Source: a virus | Direction: 5' to 3' (one strand) | Virus record (IMG/VR): IMGVR_UViG_3300050016_000064 | Location: 1-42,546 of that record | DNA: 42,546 nucleotides | In this document: piece after piece, positions 5,137 through 13,832 of the stretch | Numbering within the stretch: position 1 is the first letter of the stretch | Layout of the letters: each line of letters begins with the position of its first letter | The notes under the pieces: generated by a model | The model's input: only the letters and a program-made list of their open reading frames with translations | Databases searched by the model: none | What the model was told of the DNA's origin: nothing | Translations under genes and position numbers: made by a program

Positions 5137-6543
5137 ACGGGACCGAACAGCAATTACACTCTCGTCATAACCTCCTGCGACCGTCACGACTTGCTTAAGG
5201 TGACGCTGGAGTCGTACTTCGCGCGTGTGGATCAGCCGCCGCGGGAGGTCATCGTTATCGAGGATGGGCCGGCGGAGAAACCGGCGTTCCTCGAGGATTT
5301 CATCTGGCGCCAGCGGTCGCTGAAGTGGATGTCCAACGGGGAGCGGCGCGGACAGATATTCTCGATTGACCGTGCCTATCGTGAAGTAAACACAGAATTT
5401 ATAATGCACTGCGAAGACGACTGGCTGTTCGAGCGCGGCGCCGGGGAGTTCGTGCGGGAGTCCAAGGCCATCCTGGGCGAGTACCCGGAGATCCTTCAAG
5501 TCTCTCTGCGTGGGGACACCGGCTGGCATCCACTCGTCAAGGTGCCGCGGTTTCCGTTTCTGATTGCTACGCCGTACTGGCGGGGCGTGTGGGGCGGGAT
5601 TGCGTTCAACCCGGGGCTGCGTCGGGTCTCGGACTATAAGAAGCTGGGGACGTATGGGGCGCACGTGTCATTCGGCCAGACGGGGTTACAACATGAGGAA
5701 GCTCTCTCTCGACTCCTTTTGGATGCTGGTTATAGAATTGCAGACCTGGGACGCGCGATCTGCGTCCATATTGGCGGCGGCCGGTCCCGCGCGGTCGAGA
5801 AGCTGCCGCCCCTCCCGAAGATCTTAATTGCAGTCCCCACATGTTGGACCTTTGATTACGAGGAGAAGTGGGAGCACAGGGGAAATCCTGAATATGGCAA
5901 AGACATGCACGTCTCGGGGCCGAACGAGCAAACGCAAGCCGTCCGGGAAACCTGGGGGCAAGACATCGCCCCGTTCCAAGAGCACGTCACGCTCAAGTTC
6001 TTCTACGGTAAGCCGCCAGGAGGTTATCCGCGCGCACAGCTTCCTGACGAAGTATTTCTTGATTGCCCAGACTCCTACGGTAGCTTGCCCCTCAAGACGG
6101 TCGGCGTGTGCGATTACGTGGTCGGGAATGGCTACCGGTACGTGGCAAAATTCGACACGGACAGCGCCGTCTATATCGACAAACTTTTAATGGAGATCAT
6201 GGAGAACAAGTTCGACTACGCCGGATTCCGGCATTCCGAGGTCGCCTCGGGAGGGCCCGGGTATCTGCTTTCAGACCATGCGTGCCAGATCGTCTCGACC
6301 CATGGGCGGACCCCCCGGCACTGGGCTGAGGATGTTCACGTAAGCCGCGTTCTGGCGGACGCTGGAATACAGCCTTTGATGCTTCCTGGACACAAAAGCG
6401 GGATGAGCGCGCACTTCTTCTTTCCCCAGGGCTTCGATCCGTCCAAGCTGACCGATGACATCGTGACCATGCACGCCCTGTTCCCGAAGGACCTCCGCGC
6501 CTGGCACGCCTACACCAAGAGCCGGGAGCTGGTCGCGGCGTGA
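5137..6543 (+). CDS. Fused glycosyltransferase: GT2-like plus GT31 (beta-1,3-galactosyltransferase)-like, ACG start
   Basis: The N-terminal domain begins TLVITSCDRHDLLKVTLESY, the first strand and helix of a GT-A fold. It carries HCEDDW (about residues 92-97), the DxD-type nucleotide-sugar and metal site. From about residue 227 a second domain starts ILIAVPTCWTFDYEEKW and contains AVRETWG (about 268-274), FFYGKP, PDSYGSLPLKTV (about 311-322) and YVAKFDTDSAVYI (about 335-347). These are in the order and spacing of GT31 galactosyltransferases (RxTW, DSYxNLTxKT, KxDDD). A TAA at about 5117 limits the frame. The only well-placed start is ACG at 5137, 6 nt after AAAGGA; the TTG at 5191 would delete the first Rossmann strand. 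It heads a cassette with two methyltransferases and probably decorates virion or host-surface glycan. Confidence 0.8.
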   Translation, partial: TGPNSNYTLVITSCDRHDLLKVTLESYFARVDQPPREVIVIEDGPAEKPAFLEDFIWRQRSLKWMSNGERRGQIFSIDRAYREVNTEFIMHCEDDWLFERGAGEFVRESKAILGEYPEILQVSLRGDTGWHPLVKVPRFPFLIATPYWRGVWGGIAFNPGLRRVSDYKKLGTYGAHVSFGQTGLQHEEALSRLLLDAGYRIADLGRAICVHIGGGRSRAVEKLPPLPKILIAVPTCWTFDYEEKWEHRGNPEYGKDMHVSGPNEQTQAVRETWGQDIAPFQEHVTLKFFYGKPPGGYPRAQLPDEVFLDCPDSYGSLPLKTVGVCDYVVGNGYRYVAKFDTDSAVYIDKLLMEIMENKFDYAGFRHSEVASGGPGYLLSDHACQIVSTHGRTPRHWAEDVHVSRVLADAGIQPLMLPGHKSGMSAHFFFPQGFDPSKLTDDIVTMHALFPKDLRAWHAYTKSRELVAA

Positions 6544-7079
6544 TCACCAAGCTCTGCGAGATTGCCCAGACCTACCGCACCGACAAAGCCGGATGGTACA
6601 CGCCGTTCTATTCCCTGCTCTTTGAGCCGCGGCGCCAGGAAATCAAGAAAGTGCTGGAAGTGGGAATTGGCACCAAGGAAGCCATGAGTCACGTGGATGG
6701 TTACCTGCCAGGCGCTTCTCTGTTCATGTGGCGGGATTACTTCCCGCGCGCCGAGGTCTGGGGCGTTGACCTCGACCCGGCCGTCATGGTGCTGGCGCCG
6801 GGGATTCGCTCAGTGCATTCCGACTCTCGGAATCCGGAGCTTCCCGCCAAGCTGCCCTCGGACTTTGACTTGATCGTGGACGATGGCTCGCACAGCGCCG
6901 ATGCCCAGGCGGACACGTTCGTAAACCTGATCAACCTTGTCAGGGATGGCGGTCTGTACATCGTCGAGGACGCCGAGGAGTGGCGCGACCTTTCCGATCG
7001 CCTGGAAGGCTACACGCACCACATTGTCCTTTCCCCACTCAGGGCCGGATCAGGAAAGCTCATCGTCATCCAGAAGTAA
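6540..7079 (+). CDS. SAM-dependent methyltransferase, TylF/CmcI-like class I (179 aa)
   Basis: The start is GTG at 6540, overlapping the previous stop by 4 bp (GTGA). The product opens with ITKLCEIAQTYRTDKAGW, then YTPFYSLLFEPRR and the SAM-binding KVLEVGIGT. GVDLDP is the ribose-binding acidic end of strand 2, and IVDDGSH is at strand 4. This pattern is typical of sugar and macrolide O-methyltransferases and their relatives in glycan clusters. It is encoded between the GT2-GT31 fusion and an FkbM methyltransferase, so the likely substrate is the same glycan. The length is near that of a minimal domain. Confidence 0.85.
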   Translation: MITKLCEIAQTYRTDKAGWYTPFYSLLFEPRRQEIKKVLEVGIGTKEAMSHVDGYLPGASLFMWRDYFPRAEVWGVDLDPAVMVLAPGIRSVHSDSRNPELPAKLPSDFDLIVDDGSHSADAQADTFVNLINLVRDGGLYIVEDAEEWRDLSDRLEGYTHHIVLSPLRAGSGKLIVIQK

Positions 7080-7721
7080 ATGGAAGTAGAAATTGGGGGA
7101 CATAAATTTCAGGTAGGCGAGAATCCTTCAGACTTCTGGCAATGGGTCGCCGAAGGCCGCTATGACAAAGAGTGGAACCTCATCGCCGCCTATCTTCGGC
7201 CCGAGCATACCTTCCTCGACCTCGGCGCCTGGGTCGGCTCGCACAGTCTTTTCGCCAGTACGATCGCAAAGCGGGTCGTGGCCGTTGAGCCTGACCCCGT
7301 GGCTTATGAAATCCTCATTCGAAATGTCGATCTCTCGGACTCGCCGATCGAGGTCTTTCGAATGGCTGTAACCGGCCATGAAGGCGTACTGACTCTCGGC
7401 TCCGGGCTCCTTGGCGCATCCACTACCCGACTTAACCCGAATGCGGGAGGGGGGATTGGAAGGTGGGAGCCCGGACAAACTTTTGAGGTCCGCTCGACGA
7501 CGCTGAGAAGGTTCGTGCGGGATCACCGGCTCGAAGATCCGCTGTTCATCAAAATGGACGTGGAAGGCTCCGAGGAAGAGATTCTCGATGACGTTGAATT
7601 CTTCTGGGAGCATAAACCCGTTCTGTATCTGGAACAGCATCCTTGGTGGTGGAAGGACGAGACTCACACCCGCAAACTCATCGGGCTTGTGTCCGAACAC
7701 GCGAAGGTGATCCTCGGATGA
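7080..7721 (+). CDS. FkbM-family methyltransferase (213 aa)
   Basis: ATG at 7080 directly abuts the preceding TAA. Residues 44-60 (TFLDLGAWVGSHSLFAS) are motif I of a class I methyltransferase, VVAVEPDPVAYEILIRNV is the strand-2 acidic motif with helix, and PLFIKMDVEGSEEEILDD is the signature that defines the FkbM family. Members O-methylate sugars, lipids or antibiotics. As the third gene of the glycan cassette it may cap or modify what the fused glycosyltransferase builds. The stop overlaps the next ATG at 7718. Confidence 0.9.
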   Translation: MEVEIGGHKFQVGENPSDFWQWVAEGRYDKEWNLIAAYLRPEHTFLDLGAWVGSHSLFASTIAKRVVAVEPDPVAYEILIRNVDLSDSPIEVFRMAVTGHEGVLTLGSGLLGASTTRLNPNAGGGIGRWEPGQTFEVRSTTLRRFVRDHRLEDPLFIKMDVEGSEEEILDDVEFFWEHKPVLYLEQHPWWWKDETHTRKLIGLVSEHAKVILG

Positions 7722-8059
7722 GACCGAACCTTTCAGAGGCGAGCAGGCCCGCGACAAAAAAGCTCAGCCGCTCCGAGATCCTGAAGATCATCGACGGCAG
7801 GCTCAAGAAAGATTTTTTGAAGACCGGCGACCTGATTAAGCTTCTGAAGATGCGCGTCGATATCGCGGGCCTAAAGAAACCCAGGCCCAGAGCGAAGCCC
7901 AAGAAAAAGATTGAAGCGCCGGCCGAGCCGACGATGGACGAAGTGATTTTGCAACTGGAGAAGGAGAATCATGGACAACAGCATCCTGTCGGGCAAGGGC
8001 GAGAAGCCGGGAAAGAAAACGAAAGTGGTCCAGCTCACAGCGAAGTCCAAGGGCCGTAA
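7718..8059 (+). CDS. Small basic phage protein (113 aa)
   Basis: The ATG at 7718 overlaps the FkbM stop. Residues 15-55 are helical (SRSEILKIIDGRLKKDFLKT, then GDLIKLLKMRVDIAGL). A Lys/Pro/Arg-rich linker follows (KKPRPRAKPKKKIEAP) and then an acidic helix. The last 30 residues are read through the start of the next gene in another frame and look non-native, so the overlap may be tolerated sequence. The position just before the virion genes would suit a small terminase or DNA-binding accessory protein. I do not recognise it. Confidence 0.65.
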   Translation: MRPNLSEASRPATKKLSRSEILKIIDGRLKKDFLKTGDLIKLLKMRVDIAGLKKPRPRAKPKKKIEAPAEPTMDEVILQLEKENHGQQHPVGQGREAGKENESGPAHSEVQGP

Positions 8060-8108
8060 ACCAAAAGCCGCACCCGCGAAAGGCAAGTTGAAAGCCGCCA
8101 AGGGATAA
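7971..8108 (+). CDS. Very basic 45-residue protein
   Basis: ATG at 7971 is preceded by a strong ribosome site (AAGGAGAATC). The product (MDNSILSGKGEKPGKKTKVV and a tail of lysine, alanine and proline repeats) has about one third lysine and arginine and is likely disordered. It may be a nucleic-acid condenser. It overlaps the preceding gene by 89 bp in another frame, and its TAA overlaps the next ATG. Confidence 0.65.
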   Translation: MDNSILSGKGEKPGKKTKVVQLTAKSKGRKPKAAPAKGKLKAAKG

Positions 8109-8392
8109 TGGTTCCTGAGCTTATCGGCGGGACTGTTCTGGTCTGTTCCGCCGTCCATATTCCTATCTTTGTCACGCTTCGTGCCAAACTCAAAGCCGCC
8201 GAAGCCGCCAGGCAAGAACTTGCGAGCGAGCGCAGGCAGTTCTTTGAGGGCATCCAGGAAAAAGCCGCTGCGAACGCCACGACCTTATGTCGCACCTGTT
8301 CGGCGTGCAAGAGAGTGGTGCATCGCTATAGACCCTTTGCAGATGGCGTTATTTGCAAAGAATGTGACGTAGAAACCAAGACATTCAGATAA
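8108..8392 (+). CDS. Membrane-anchored coiled-coil protein with zinc knuckle (94 aa)
   Basis: The start at 8108 overlaps the previous TAA (TAATG). Residues 3-24 (PELIGGTVLVCSAVHIPIFV) form one membrane span. Residues 25-56 are a charged coiled coil (LRAKLKAAEAARQELASERR). Residues 61-90 carry CRTCSACK and, about 18 residues later, CKEC, a four-cysteine zinc site. This would be a type of small inner-membrane protein with a cytoplasmic zinc ribbon. It lies at the front of the structural block; no function is assignable. Confidence 0.75.
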   Translation: MVPELIGGTVLVCSAVHIPIFVTLRAKLKAAEAARQELASERRQFFEGIQEKAAANATTLCRTCSACKRVVHRYRPFADGVICKECDVETKTFR

Positions 8393-9243
8393 TGGCTTTC
8401 CCCCAACAATTCGGATCGCCGACTCCCGTTGTGATAACGGATGCGTCCGGCAACACGGGAACGTCGGCCAATCTCCCGGTCATCGACGCGTCTGTCGGAG
8501 CCTTGAATGCCGCGGGCCCGGTTTTCTGTGAACTGATCGGATGGCTCGATGGAGCCGGAAAACTCCAGGCCGTCTCTGCCGCGAATCCTCTTCCGGTTAC
8601 GTCTGCGGGCGGCGGAGGCGGCGGCGCAGTCACGAACGCGGGAACTTTCGCTGTCCAAGCTTCTATTACCACGCTCGGCCAAGCTCTAGCGGCGGCTTCC
8701 GTGCCGGTCGTGCTGCCCGCTGCGCAAATCACGACACTCACCCCGCCGGCAGCGATCACAGGATTTGCCCTCGAAGCTGGGAACCTTGCTTCCATCAAAG
8801 CGGACACCGACAAGATCCCGGCGCTTGGTCAGGCACTCGCGGCAGCTTCCGTCCCCGTGGTACTTACTGCCGCGCAACTTACGACGCTGACCCCTCCCGC
8901 GTCAGTTTCGGTTAGCAACTTCCCTGCTACGCAGGCCGTGTCGCTTGCTTCGATGCCAAGCACTCCCGTGACGGGAACTTTCTTTCAAACGACACAGCCC
9001 GTCAGCGCCGCTTCCCTTCCCCTTCCCTCGAATGCCGCCCAGGAAACGGGCGGGAATCTGGCCGCAATTGCCGCGAGCCAAGCGACTACCGCGCTCCAGA
9101 CGCGCAACGATGCGCAGGCGATGGACGTGCTCTGCGAAATTCTCGCGCAGTTGCGGCTGCTCAACATGAACTTCGCCTCCTGCGCGCCAAGCGCGCTTGT
9201 CGATCAGGATGGAATGGTCACGGACATATTCCCAGTGAACTAA
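8392..9243 (+). CDS. Repeat-rich virion or decoration protein (283 aa)
   Basis: ATG at 8392 overlaps the previous stop. The product is rich in Ala, Thr, Pro and Val. It has a glycine run (SAGGGGGGAV, about residue 72) and an internal duplication: LGQALAAASVPVVLPAAQIT followed later by LGQALAAASVPVVLTAAQLT. Between them is LEAGNLASIKADTDKIPA. These 'NLAxIKxxTDxIP...LGQALAAASVPVVL' modules are common in phage structural proteins, often fibre or neck-associated beta-rich repeats. The C-terminus (ILAQLRLLNMNFASCAP) is helical. Its position just before the terminase is unusual but is found in related phage maps. Confidence 0.75.
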   Translation: MAFPQQFGSPTPVVITDASGNTGTSANLPVIDASVGALNAAGPVFCELIGWLDGAGKLQAVSAANPLPVTSAGGGGGGAVTNAGTFAVQASITTLGQALAAASVPVVLPAAQITTLTPPAAITGFALEAGNLASIKADTDKIPALGQALAAASVPVVLTAAQLTTLTPPASVSVSNFPATQAVSLASMPSTPVTGTFFQTTQPVSAASLPLPSNAAQETGGNLAAIAASQATTALQTRNDAQAMDVLCEILAQLRLLNMNFASCAPSALVDQDGMVTDIFPVN

Positions 9244-9252
9244 AGGAGAATC

Positions 9253-9870
9253 ATGGCGCTGCAAACCTCTGGGCAAAGTTACAAAACTGGAGCACCGGGT
9301 CTTCCGTTTCCACAAGATCAGCAAAATGTCCAACTGTTTTCGGAATTCAATGGCCGCTACTACAATCTTGGATACAACGGCCTGATCTTTGCGGCCACGA
9401 ATTCAGCAGCCCAGGCCGTCTCCCTGACGGGCACAACGACCTACACGGGACTCGTTGTTTACAATCCGACGGGCTCAGGCAAAAATCTTGCTCTTCTCGA
9501 AGCCATCTACACGCCGACCATTCTCGCCACGGGCGTTTATGCGATGATGCTTTTCTCGCAGCCCGTTGCACTCGCTCCTCCAGCCTTGACCGTCACCAAC
9601 GCCGCCGGCCCCTTCTCGACCAACTTGAACTCGGGCGCCAACTCAGTGGCAAAGGTAGGCTCGTCCTGCACGCTTGCCGCGAACCCTGTTTTCCTTCGTC
9701 CCCTGTACGGGTTCGGATGGATCACGGCGGTCGCGCAAAATGCGCTTGGCCTCAAGGATGAAATTGCTGGAGGGATCATCGTGCCTCCTGGCAGCGCCGT
9801 GGGGTTCGTCGCGCTCACAACCACGATCACAGGACTCGGTTATTTGTCTTGGGCTGAACTTCCGATTTAA
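9253..9870 (+). CDS. Putative virion protein, beta-rich (205 aa)
   Basis: The ATG follows AAAGGAGAATC, an excellent ribosome site. The sequence is Gly/Thr/Ala rich with alternating hydrophobics (TTTYTGLVVYNPTGSGKNLA) and ends IIVPPGSAVGFVALTT and TGLGYLSWAEL, typical of jelly-roll decoration or fibre-associated phage proteins. There are no catalytic motifs. It lies between the repeat protein at 8392 and the terminase, and its stop abuts the terminase ATG. Confidence 0.7.
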   Translation: MALQTSGQSYKTGAPGLPFPQDQQNVQLFSEFNGRYYNLGYNGLIFAATNSAAQAVSLTGTTTYTGLVVYNPTGSGKNLALLEAIYTPTILATGVYAMMLFSQPVALAPPALTVTNAAGPFSTNLNSGANSVAKVGSSCTLAANPVFLRPLYGFGWITAVAQNALGLKDEIAGGIIVPPGSAVGFVALTTTITGLGYLSWAELPI

Positions 9871-11448
9871 ATGCAAATCTCCCCCGAAGTACAGAAGCGC
9901 CTGGACGACCGCGTGAGGTGCCGCAAGGAGTATCAGTACCTCTCCGAAGTCATGGGGTATGACTTTTTGCCAGAAGTTCACGGGGAGTTGTTCGCCACGC
10001 TTCCCGACTTCGATCCTGCCGAGCCCTGGGCCACGCAATCGGAAATCAAGAAATGGCTGATCCTGTGGTCGCGCGGCCACTATAAGACAACCGCCGTCGT
10101 GGTCTGCATTGTGCGAATCATCCTGAACTTCCCAGACATTCGCATTCTCATCATGCAGGGCAGCACGGTCGTTACCAAGAATCTCTTGCACGAAATTAAA
10201 TCCCATTTCACGGGCGAGAATACCAACTCCCGTATCCGGGAACTGTTCCCCGAATTCTGCGCGGACAAGCTTGGCAGCGCGTACCGCTTCACCGTACTGG
10301 CCAGAAAGAATAAGGGTCTCGCGCAAGACACTGTGACCGTGGCCTCGCCGCGCAGCGTGAAGACCGGCCAGCACTACGACATTTTCTTTCCTGACGACCT
10401 TGTGAACGACCAGAACTATCGCAGCGATGCGCTCCTCGGGAAAGTGAAGCAGGACTTCAGCATGTGCCTGCCGCTGATCGACCCGCCGCATTACGTCGTG
10501 ATGACGGGGACGCGCTACGCGTTCGGCGATCTGTACGAGGAATTGATCCGCTGGAATAAAGGCGAATGGAAGGTCTCGCAAAAGACCTGCTGGACCGATG
10601 ACATCCCGTCCGGCAACCCGCGTTTTCCTCTCCAGGAAGCCAAGGGCAAGCCCGGCAAGATGATCGGGTTCACGCGCGAAGGTCTTCTCCTGATGCAGGA
10701 GAACGACCCCGAGATGTTCGCCGGGCAGTACCTCAACAAACCGATTCAGCACGGCGGCCAGACGCTCACGAGGGCCATTCTCGAAACGGGACTCATCTCT
10801 CCCGCTGAAGCTCCCACGCTCAGCGCCGCGCATCTGTTCGTGGATTTGGCCACGACCGAAAACAGAACCTCCGACGATTCGGTCATCATCGCCGCAAGAC
10901 ACGATTTGCAAATGATTCCGTACGTCGTGGACGGCCGCGGCGACAAGTGGCTAACTCCAGTGCTCGCGCACAATGTAATCGAAATGACGCTCATTCACCG
11001 GCCGGAACGGATTTGGCTTGAAGATTATCCCGCCGCTAAAGCGTTTGCTGAATATCTGAAACTCATCGCCAAGTTCCAGAATATTTTCCTGCCGATCGAC
11101 TTCATCAAGGTCAACAACAAACCCGACGCGAAGAAAGTGCGCATCGGGGCCATTGCTGGACTTCTGAAATACAAGCGCCTGAAATTCTTCATCGGTCTTC
11201 CGATCTGGGAAAAGCTCGTCCTGCAATCCGAGCAGTTCACGGGCGAACGGAAAAAGCACGACGACTACCCCGACACCGTTGCCTTGATGATCCAGCAATT
11301 CTCAGCCGGGGCTCTTGCCGCGCCCATGCGCCCGGCCCACAAGAATCCGATTCTCGCAATGATCGCCCAGAGAGAACAGGACACCGCGCACATTATGGAC
11401 GAGCCCGAACTGTCCGATGGCGCAGATGGTTTCATGGCATTTTCGTAA
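9871..11448 (+). CDS. terL: Terminase large subunit (525 aa)
   Basis: This is the ATP-driven DNA packaging motor and headful or cos nuclease. Walker A is WSRGHYKTT (residues 66-74). Walker B is IFFPDD (171-176), followed by the coupling motif VVMTGTRY (about 209-216). The RNase-H-like nuclease begins HLFVDLATT (D325) with further acids at D335/D336 and late DDYPD (about 470). The length is usual for the family. The ATG directly follows the TAA of the previous gene. Order terminase, small protein, portal is standard. No small terminase is recognisable nearby; candidates are the small proteins at 7718-8108. Confidence 0.95.
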   Translation: MQISPEVQKRLDDRVRCRKEYQYLSEVMGYDFLPEVHGELFATLPDFDPAEPWATQSEIKKWLILWSRGHYKTTAVVVCIVRIILNFPDIRILIMQGSTVVTKNLLHEIKSHFTGENTNSRIRELFPEFCADKLGSAYRFTVLARKNKGLAQDTVTVASPRSVKTGQHYDIFFPDDLVNDQNYRSDALLGKVKQDFSMCLPLIDPPHYVVMTGTRYAFGDLYEELIRWNKGEWKVSQKTCWTDDIPSGNPRFPLQEAKGKPGKMIGFTREGLLLMQENDPEMFAGQYLNKPIQHGGQTLTRAILETGLISPAEAPTLSAAHLFVDLATTENRTSDDSVIIAARHDLQMIPYVVDGRGDKWLTPVLAHNVIEMTLIHRPERIWLEDYPAAKAFAEYLKLIAKFQNIFLPIDFIKVNNKPDAKKVRIGAIAGLLKYKRLKFFIGLPIWEKLVLQSEQFTGERKKHDDYPDTVALMIQQFSAGALAAPMRPAHKNPILAMIAQREQDTAHIMDEPELSDGADGFMAFS

Positions 11449-11458
11449 AGGAGAGACA

Positions 11459-11836
11459 ATGGCAAATCCGATCGTTGGAACAGATAATTTCGGCAATCCG
11501 ATTGACGCGAATGGCGTGATCGTCCTGCAACCAGGCGTCAATGTGGCAGTCGGAAGAAACATGGCAGGCTATCCGATCGACGCGCAGGGCAACGTTGTCA
11601 CGCAACCAGGGCGCGGCTTCGGCAAGGCTCCAGTCGCCTCGGAAAATCTGACGCCCGCAGGACACCCGAACTATCCCCCAGTCACCATCACCGTTTCATC
11701 CGTTGAGGATGTCAGCATCAGCCTGCCCAAGGGCGCGTCGGTGAATTCCAACGGCACCGTCATACTGGCCGACGGCACGCCGCTGAATATCAACGATGTG
11801 ATCCGGGCCTGGCGCAATGCTCAGACGCACGTCTAA
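11459..11836 (+). CDS. Small beta-repeat protein between terminase and portal (125 aa)
   Basis: I chose ATG at 11459, after AAAGGAGAGACA. The sequence shows a duplicated module: NPIVGTDNFGNPIDANGVIV, and later GYPIDAQGNVVTQPGRGF. The rest is strand-turn-like (SLPKGASVNSNGTVILADGT). A small capsid-vertex, neck or decoration protein is plausible. I do not know a named family. Confidence 0.7.
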   Translation: MANPIVGTDNFGNPIDANGVIVLQPGVNVAVGRNMAGYPIDAQGNVVTQPGRGFGKAPVASENLTPAGHPNYPPVTITVSSVEDVSISLPKGASVNSNGTVILADGTPLNINDVIRAWRNAQTHV

Positions 11837-11840
11837 ATAA

Positions 11841-13832
11841 ATGGCTGTAAATTTCGCGGACCTCCCCGAAGCAATTGATCCAGCAGTAGCGTTAAATCCG
11901 GTCATCCCCGCAGACAAGACAGCGTTTGCGACGGAAGAGCTGGACGATGCTACCGCCTTGGGGATTGCTCTGTCCGATGTGTCCACTGCCATTTCATATT
12001 TCCAGTCGAAGGGTTTGCTGCCAGCCGGGGTTGATCTTGCGGACGATTTGATCCGCGCGTATGTGAAGCCCCGGCTTTGGTCGGACGGCAAGCCACGCGC
12101 CAGCATGCCCATGTATGTCGTGCTCGAAGCCGTCGAGAAGATCATGCCCACGCTCTACATGGCCATGTTCGGCAGCGGGAAGGTGCAGCCTTTCCTTGTG
12201 ACACCGCAAGGCAAGACAACAGATGCCGCCGCTCGAGCGAAGGGGAAAGTACTTTACTGGGCAGTAAAACAGGCCGGACTCAAAGAGCAAATCCGCCTTT
12301 CGCTCAAGACGTGCCTGTCTTACGGATTCTGCGCGGGATGGACCGGCTGGGAATCCAAGAACGTCAAAAAAAGAATCTACGAGAAAGGCAAGGACAACAA
12401 GGTCAAGGGAACCTGGAAAGAAGTTCCCATGAACTTGCCAACCTACGAAAACGTCCCGCTCAAGAATTTCGGTTTCGATCCGCGTTGCATCGAGCAGAAC
12501 GTCCACACCGGCGCCGGGTACGTTTACAAGCAAGCGATGATCTCGGCCAATGACCTTCAGTGGATGCGCGAGGACACCGAGCACTACAAGAACATTCCAT
12601 CCGACGAAGAGTTGCGGGAAATTCTTTCGGCCAAGAACGAGCCCACGGAAGACTCACTTTCAACGCAAAAACGCGCCGTATGGCGCGAGTTCCAAGCTGA
12701 ATTAGACTCGCAGGCGACATCCAAAGATCCACTGGAGCAGCCCCTTGAATACATCGAATATGTCACAGCCGACCGGGTCATTGGGGTCTTACAACGAAAA
12801 CTCTGCATACGAAACCAGGAGAACGAACGAAATAAACTCCCTGCCCGGTCCTGTGCCTTTGTCGATGTACTCGGGTCAGCGTGGGGCTTTGGTGTCGCTC
12901 GGCTCTTATCCGGGGAGCAACGATTCCAAGTCGGCATAGCCTGCAATTGGGTCGATGGCCTTTCACTCACGCTAAATCCCATGTACCAGATCCTCAAGGG
13001 AATCGGCGGCGTCGGAACGCAAAACATTCCCGTATCTCCAGGGAAAGTTATGAACTTGGGCGGCGAATTGAAAGTCCTGGAAGCCCCGGACATAACCGCG
13101 CCTGCAATGGCGGCCATCGAATCTTCCGAAGCGCGCGCCGTGAAACGCGTGGGCGCAAACGGCGGCGCCGATCTTCCGCACCAGGCACTCCGTACTGGGA
13201 CGGGAGTGCAGGCGTTGACTGGTGATGTAGTGCAGCGACTGCAATACTTCCTTGAGATTTTCATCAGCAACATCTATTTGCCGGTGCTCGAAGAATTCCT
13301 GGAACTCTGCTACGACCATCTGCAACCCGAGCAGATCAATCACATCCTCACCGAGGAAGGCGAGAAGGCTTGGGAAGGCGACATCATTGATGTCTATAAC
13401 GCGCAAGTGGACATCGACGTTCTGGGCGGCGCGAACCTTATGGCGAAGTACGCAGCCGCGCAGCTCGTTCCCCAATTCTTGCAACTGATGTCCGCCGGCC
13501 CGGTCGCCGAACAACTCGATACGCAAGGCATCTACTTCGACTTCGCCAACTATACCGAGGACATTGCGCAACTCATGGGCATCGACCCGGATGTTTACTT
13601 TAAGCAGATGACCCCGGAAATGAAGCAAGTGCGCGACGCGCGGAACCAGGCCGCGATCAAAGCCGCCGCCGATACGCAACTCCAGGACCAAAAGCATCAG
13701 GACGCGCTTTCGGAGATCAATGAAAAAGGCACCGTGAACGCAGGCGTGGCGATCGTCAAGAAAGCCGCTGAAACACACTTGCAAGTTGCCCAGGACGCTA
13801 TGCAGGGACTCGAGGAAGGGGGCGGCCAGTAA
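11841..13832 (+). CDS. Portal protein (663 aa)
   Basis: The gene lies between the terminase and scaffold, the position expected for the portal. The length fits podovirus portals (P22 or N4 type, about 650-750 aa). Features include the clip/stem-like region with GFGVARLLSGEQRFQVGIAC (about 350-370) and a helical tail from about 560 with QTPEMKQ-type segments. A long Ala/Gln/Lys coiled coil (DARNQAAIKAAADTQLQDQK) ends the protein. The portal dodecamer forms the packaging and ejection channel. The stop overlaps the next ATG (TAATG). Confidence 0.85.
   Translation: MAVNFADLPEAIDPAVALNPVIPADKTAFATEELDDATALGIALSDVSTAISYFQSKGLLPAGVDLADDLIRAYVKPRLWSDGKPRASMPMYVVLEAVEKIMPTLYMAMFGSGKVQPFLVTPQGKTTDAAARAKGKVLYWAVKQAGLKEQIRLSLKTCLSYGFCAGWTGWESKNVKKRIYEKGKDNKVKGTWKEVPMNLPTYENVPLKNFGFDPRCIEQNVHTGAGYVYKQAMISANDLQWMREDTEHYKNIPSDEELREILSAKNEPTEDSLSTQKRAVWREFQAELDSQATSKDPLEQPLEYIEYVTADRVIGVLQRKLCIRNQENERNKLPARSCAFVDVLGSAWGFGVARLLSGEQRFQVGIACNWVDGLSLTLNPMYQILKGIGGVGTQNIPVSPGKVMNLGGELKVLEAPDITAPAMAAIESSEARAVKRVGANGGADLPHQALRTGTGVQALTGDVVQRLQYFLEIFISNIYLPVLEEFLELCYDHLQPEQINHILTEEGEKAWEGDIIDVYNAQVDIDVLGGANLMAKYAAAQLVPQFLQLMSAGPVAEQLDTQGIYFDFANYTEDIAQLMGIDPDVYFKQMTPEMKQVRDARNQAAIKAAADTQLQDQKHQDALSEINEKGTVNAGVAIVKKAAETHLQVAQDAMQGLEEGGGQ

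Noticed and set aside
9643-10911. Long minus-strand frame opposite the terminase (422 residues)
   Set aside because: Shadow of the terminase in a GC-rich gene; the plus strand has all catalytic motifs.
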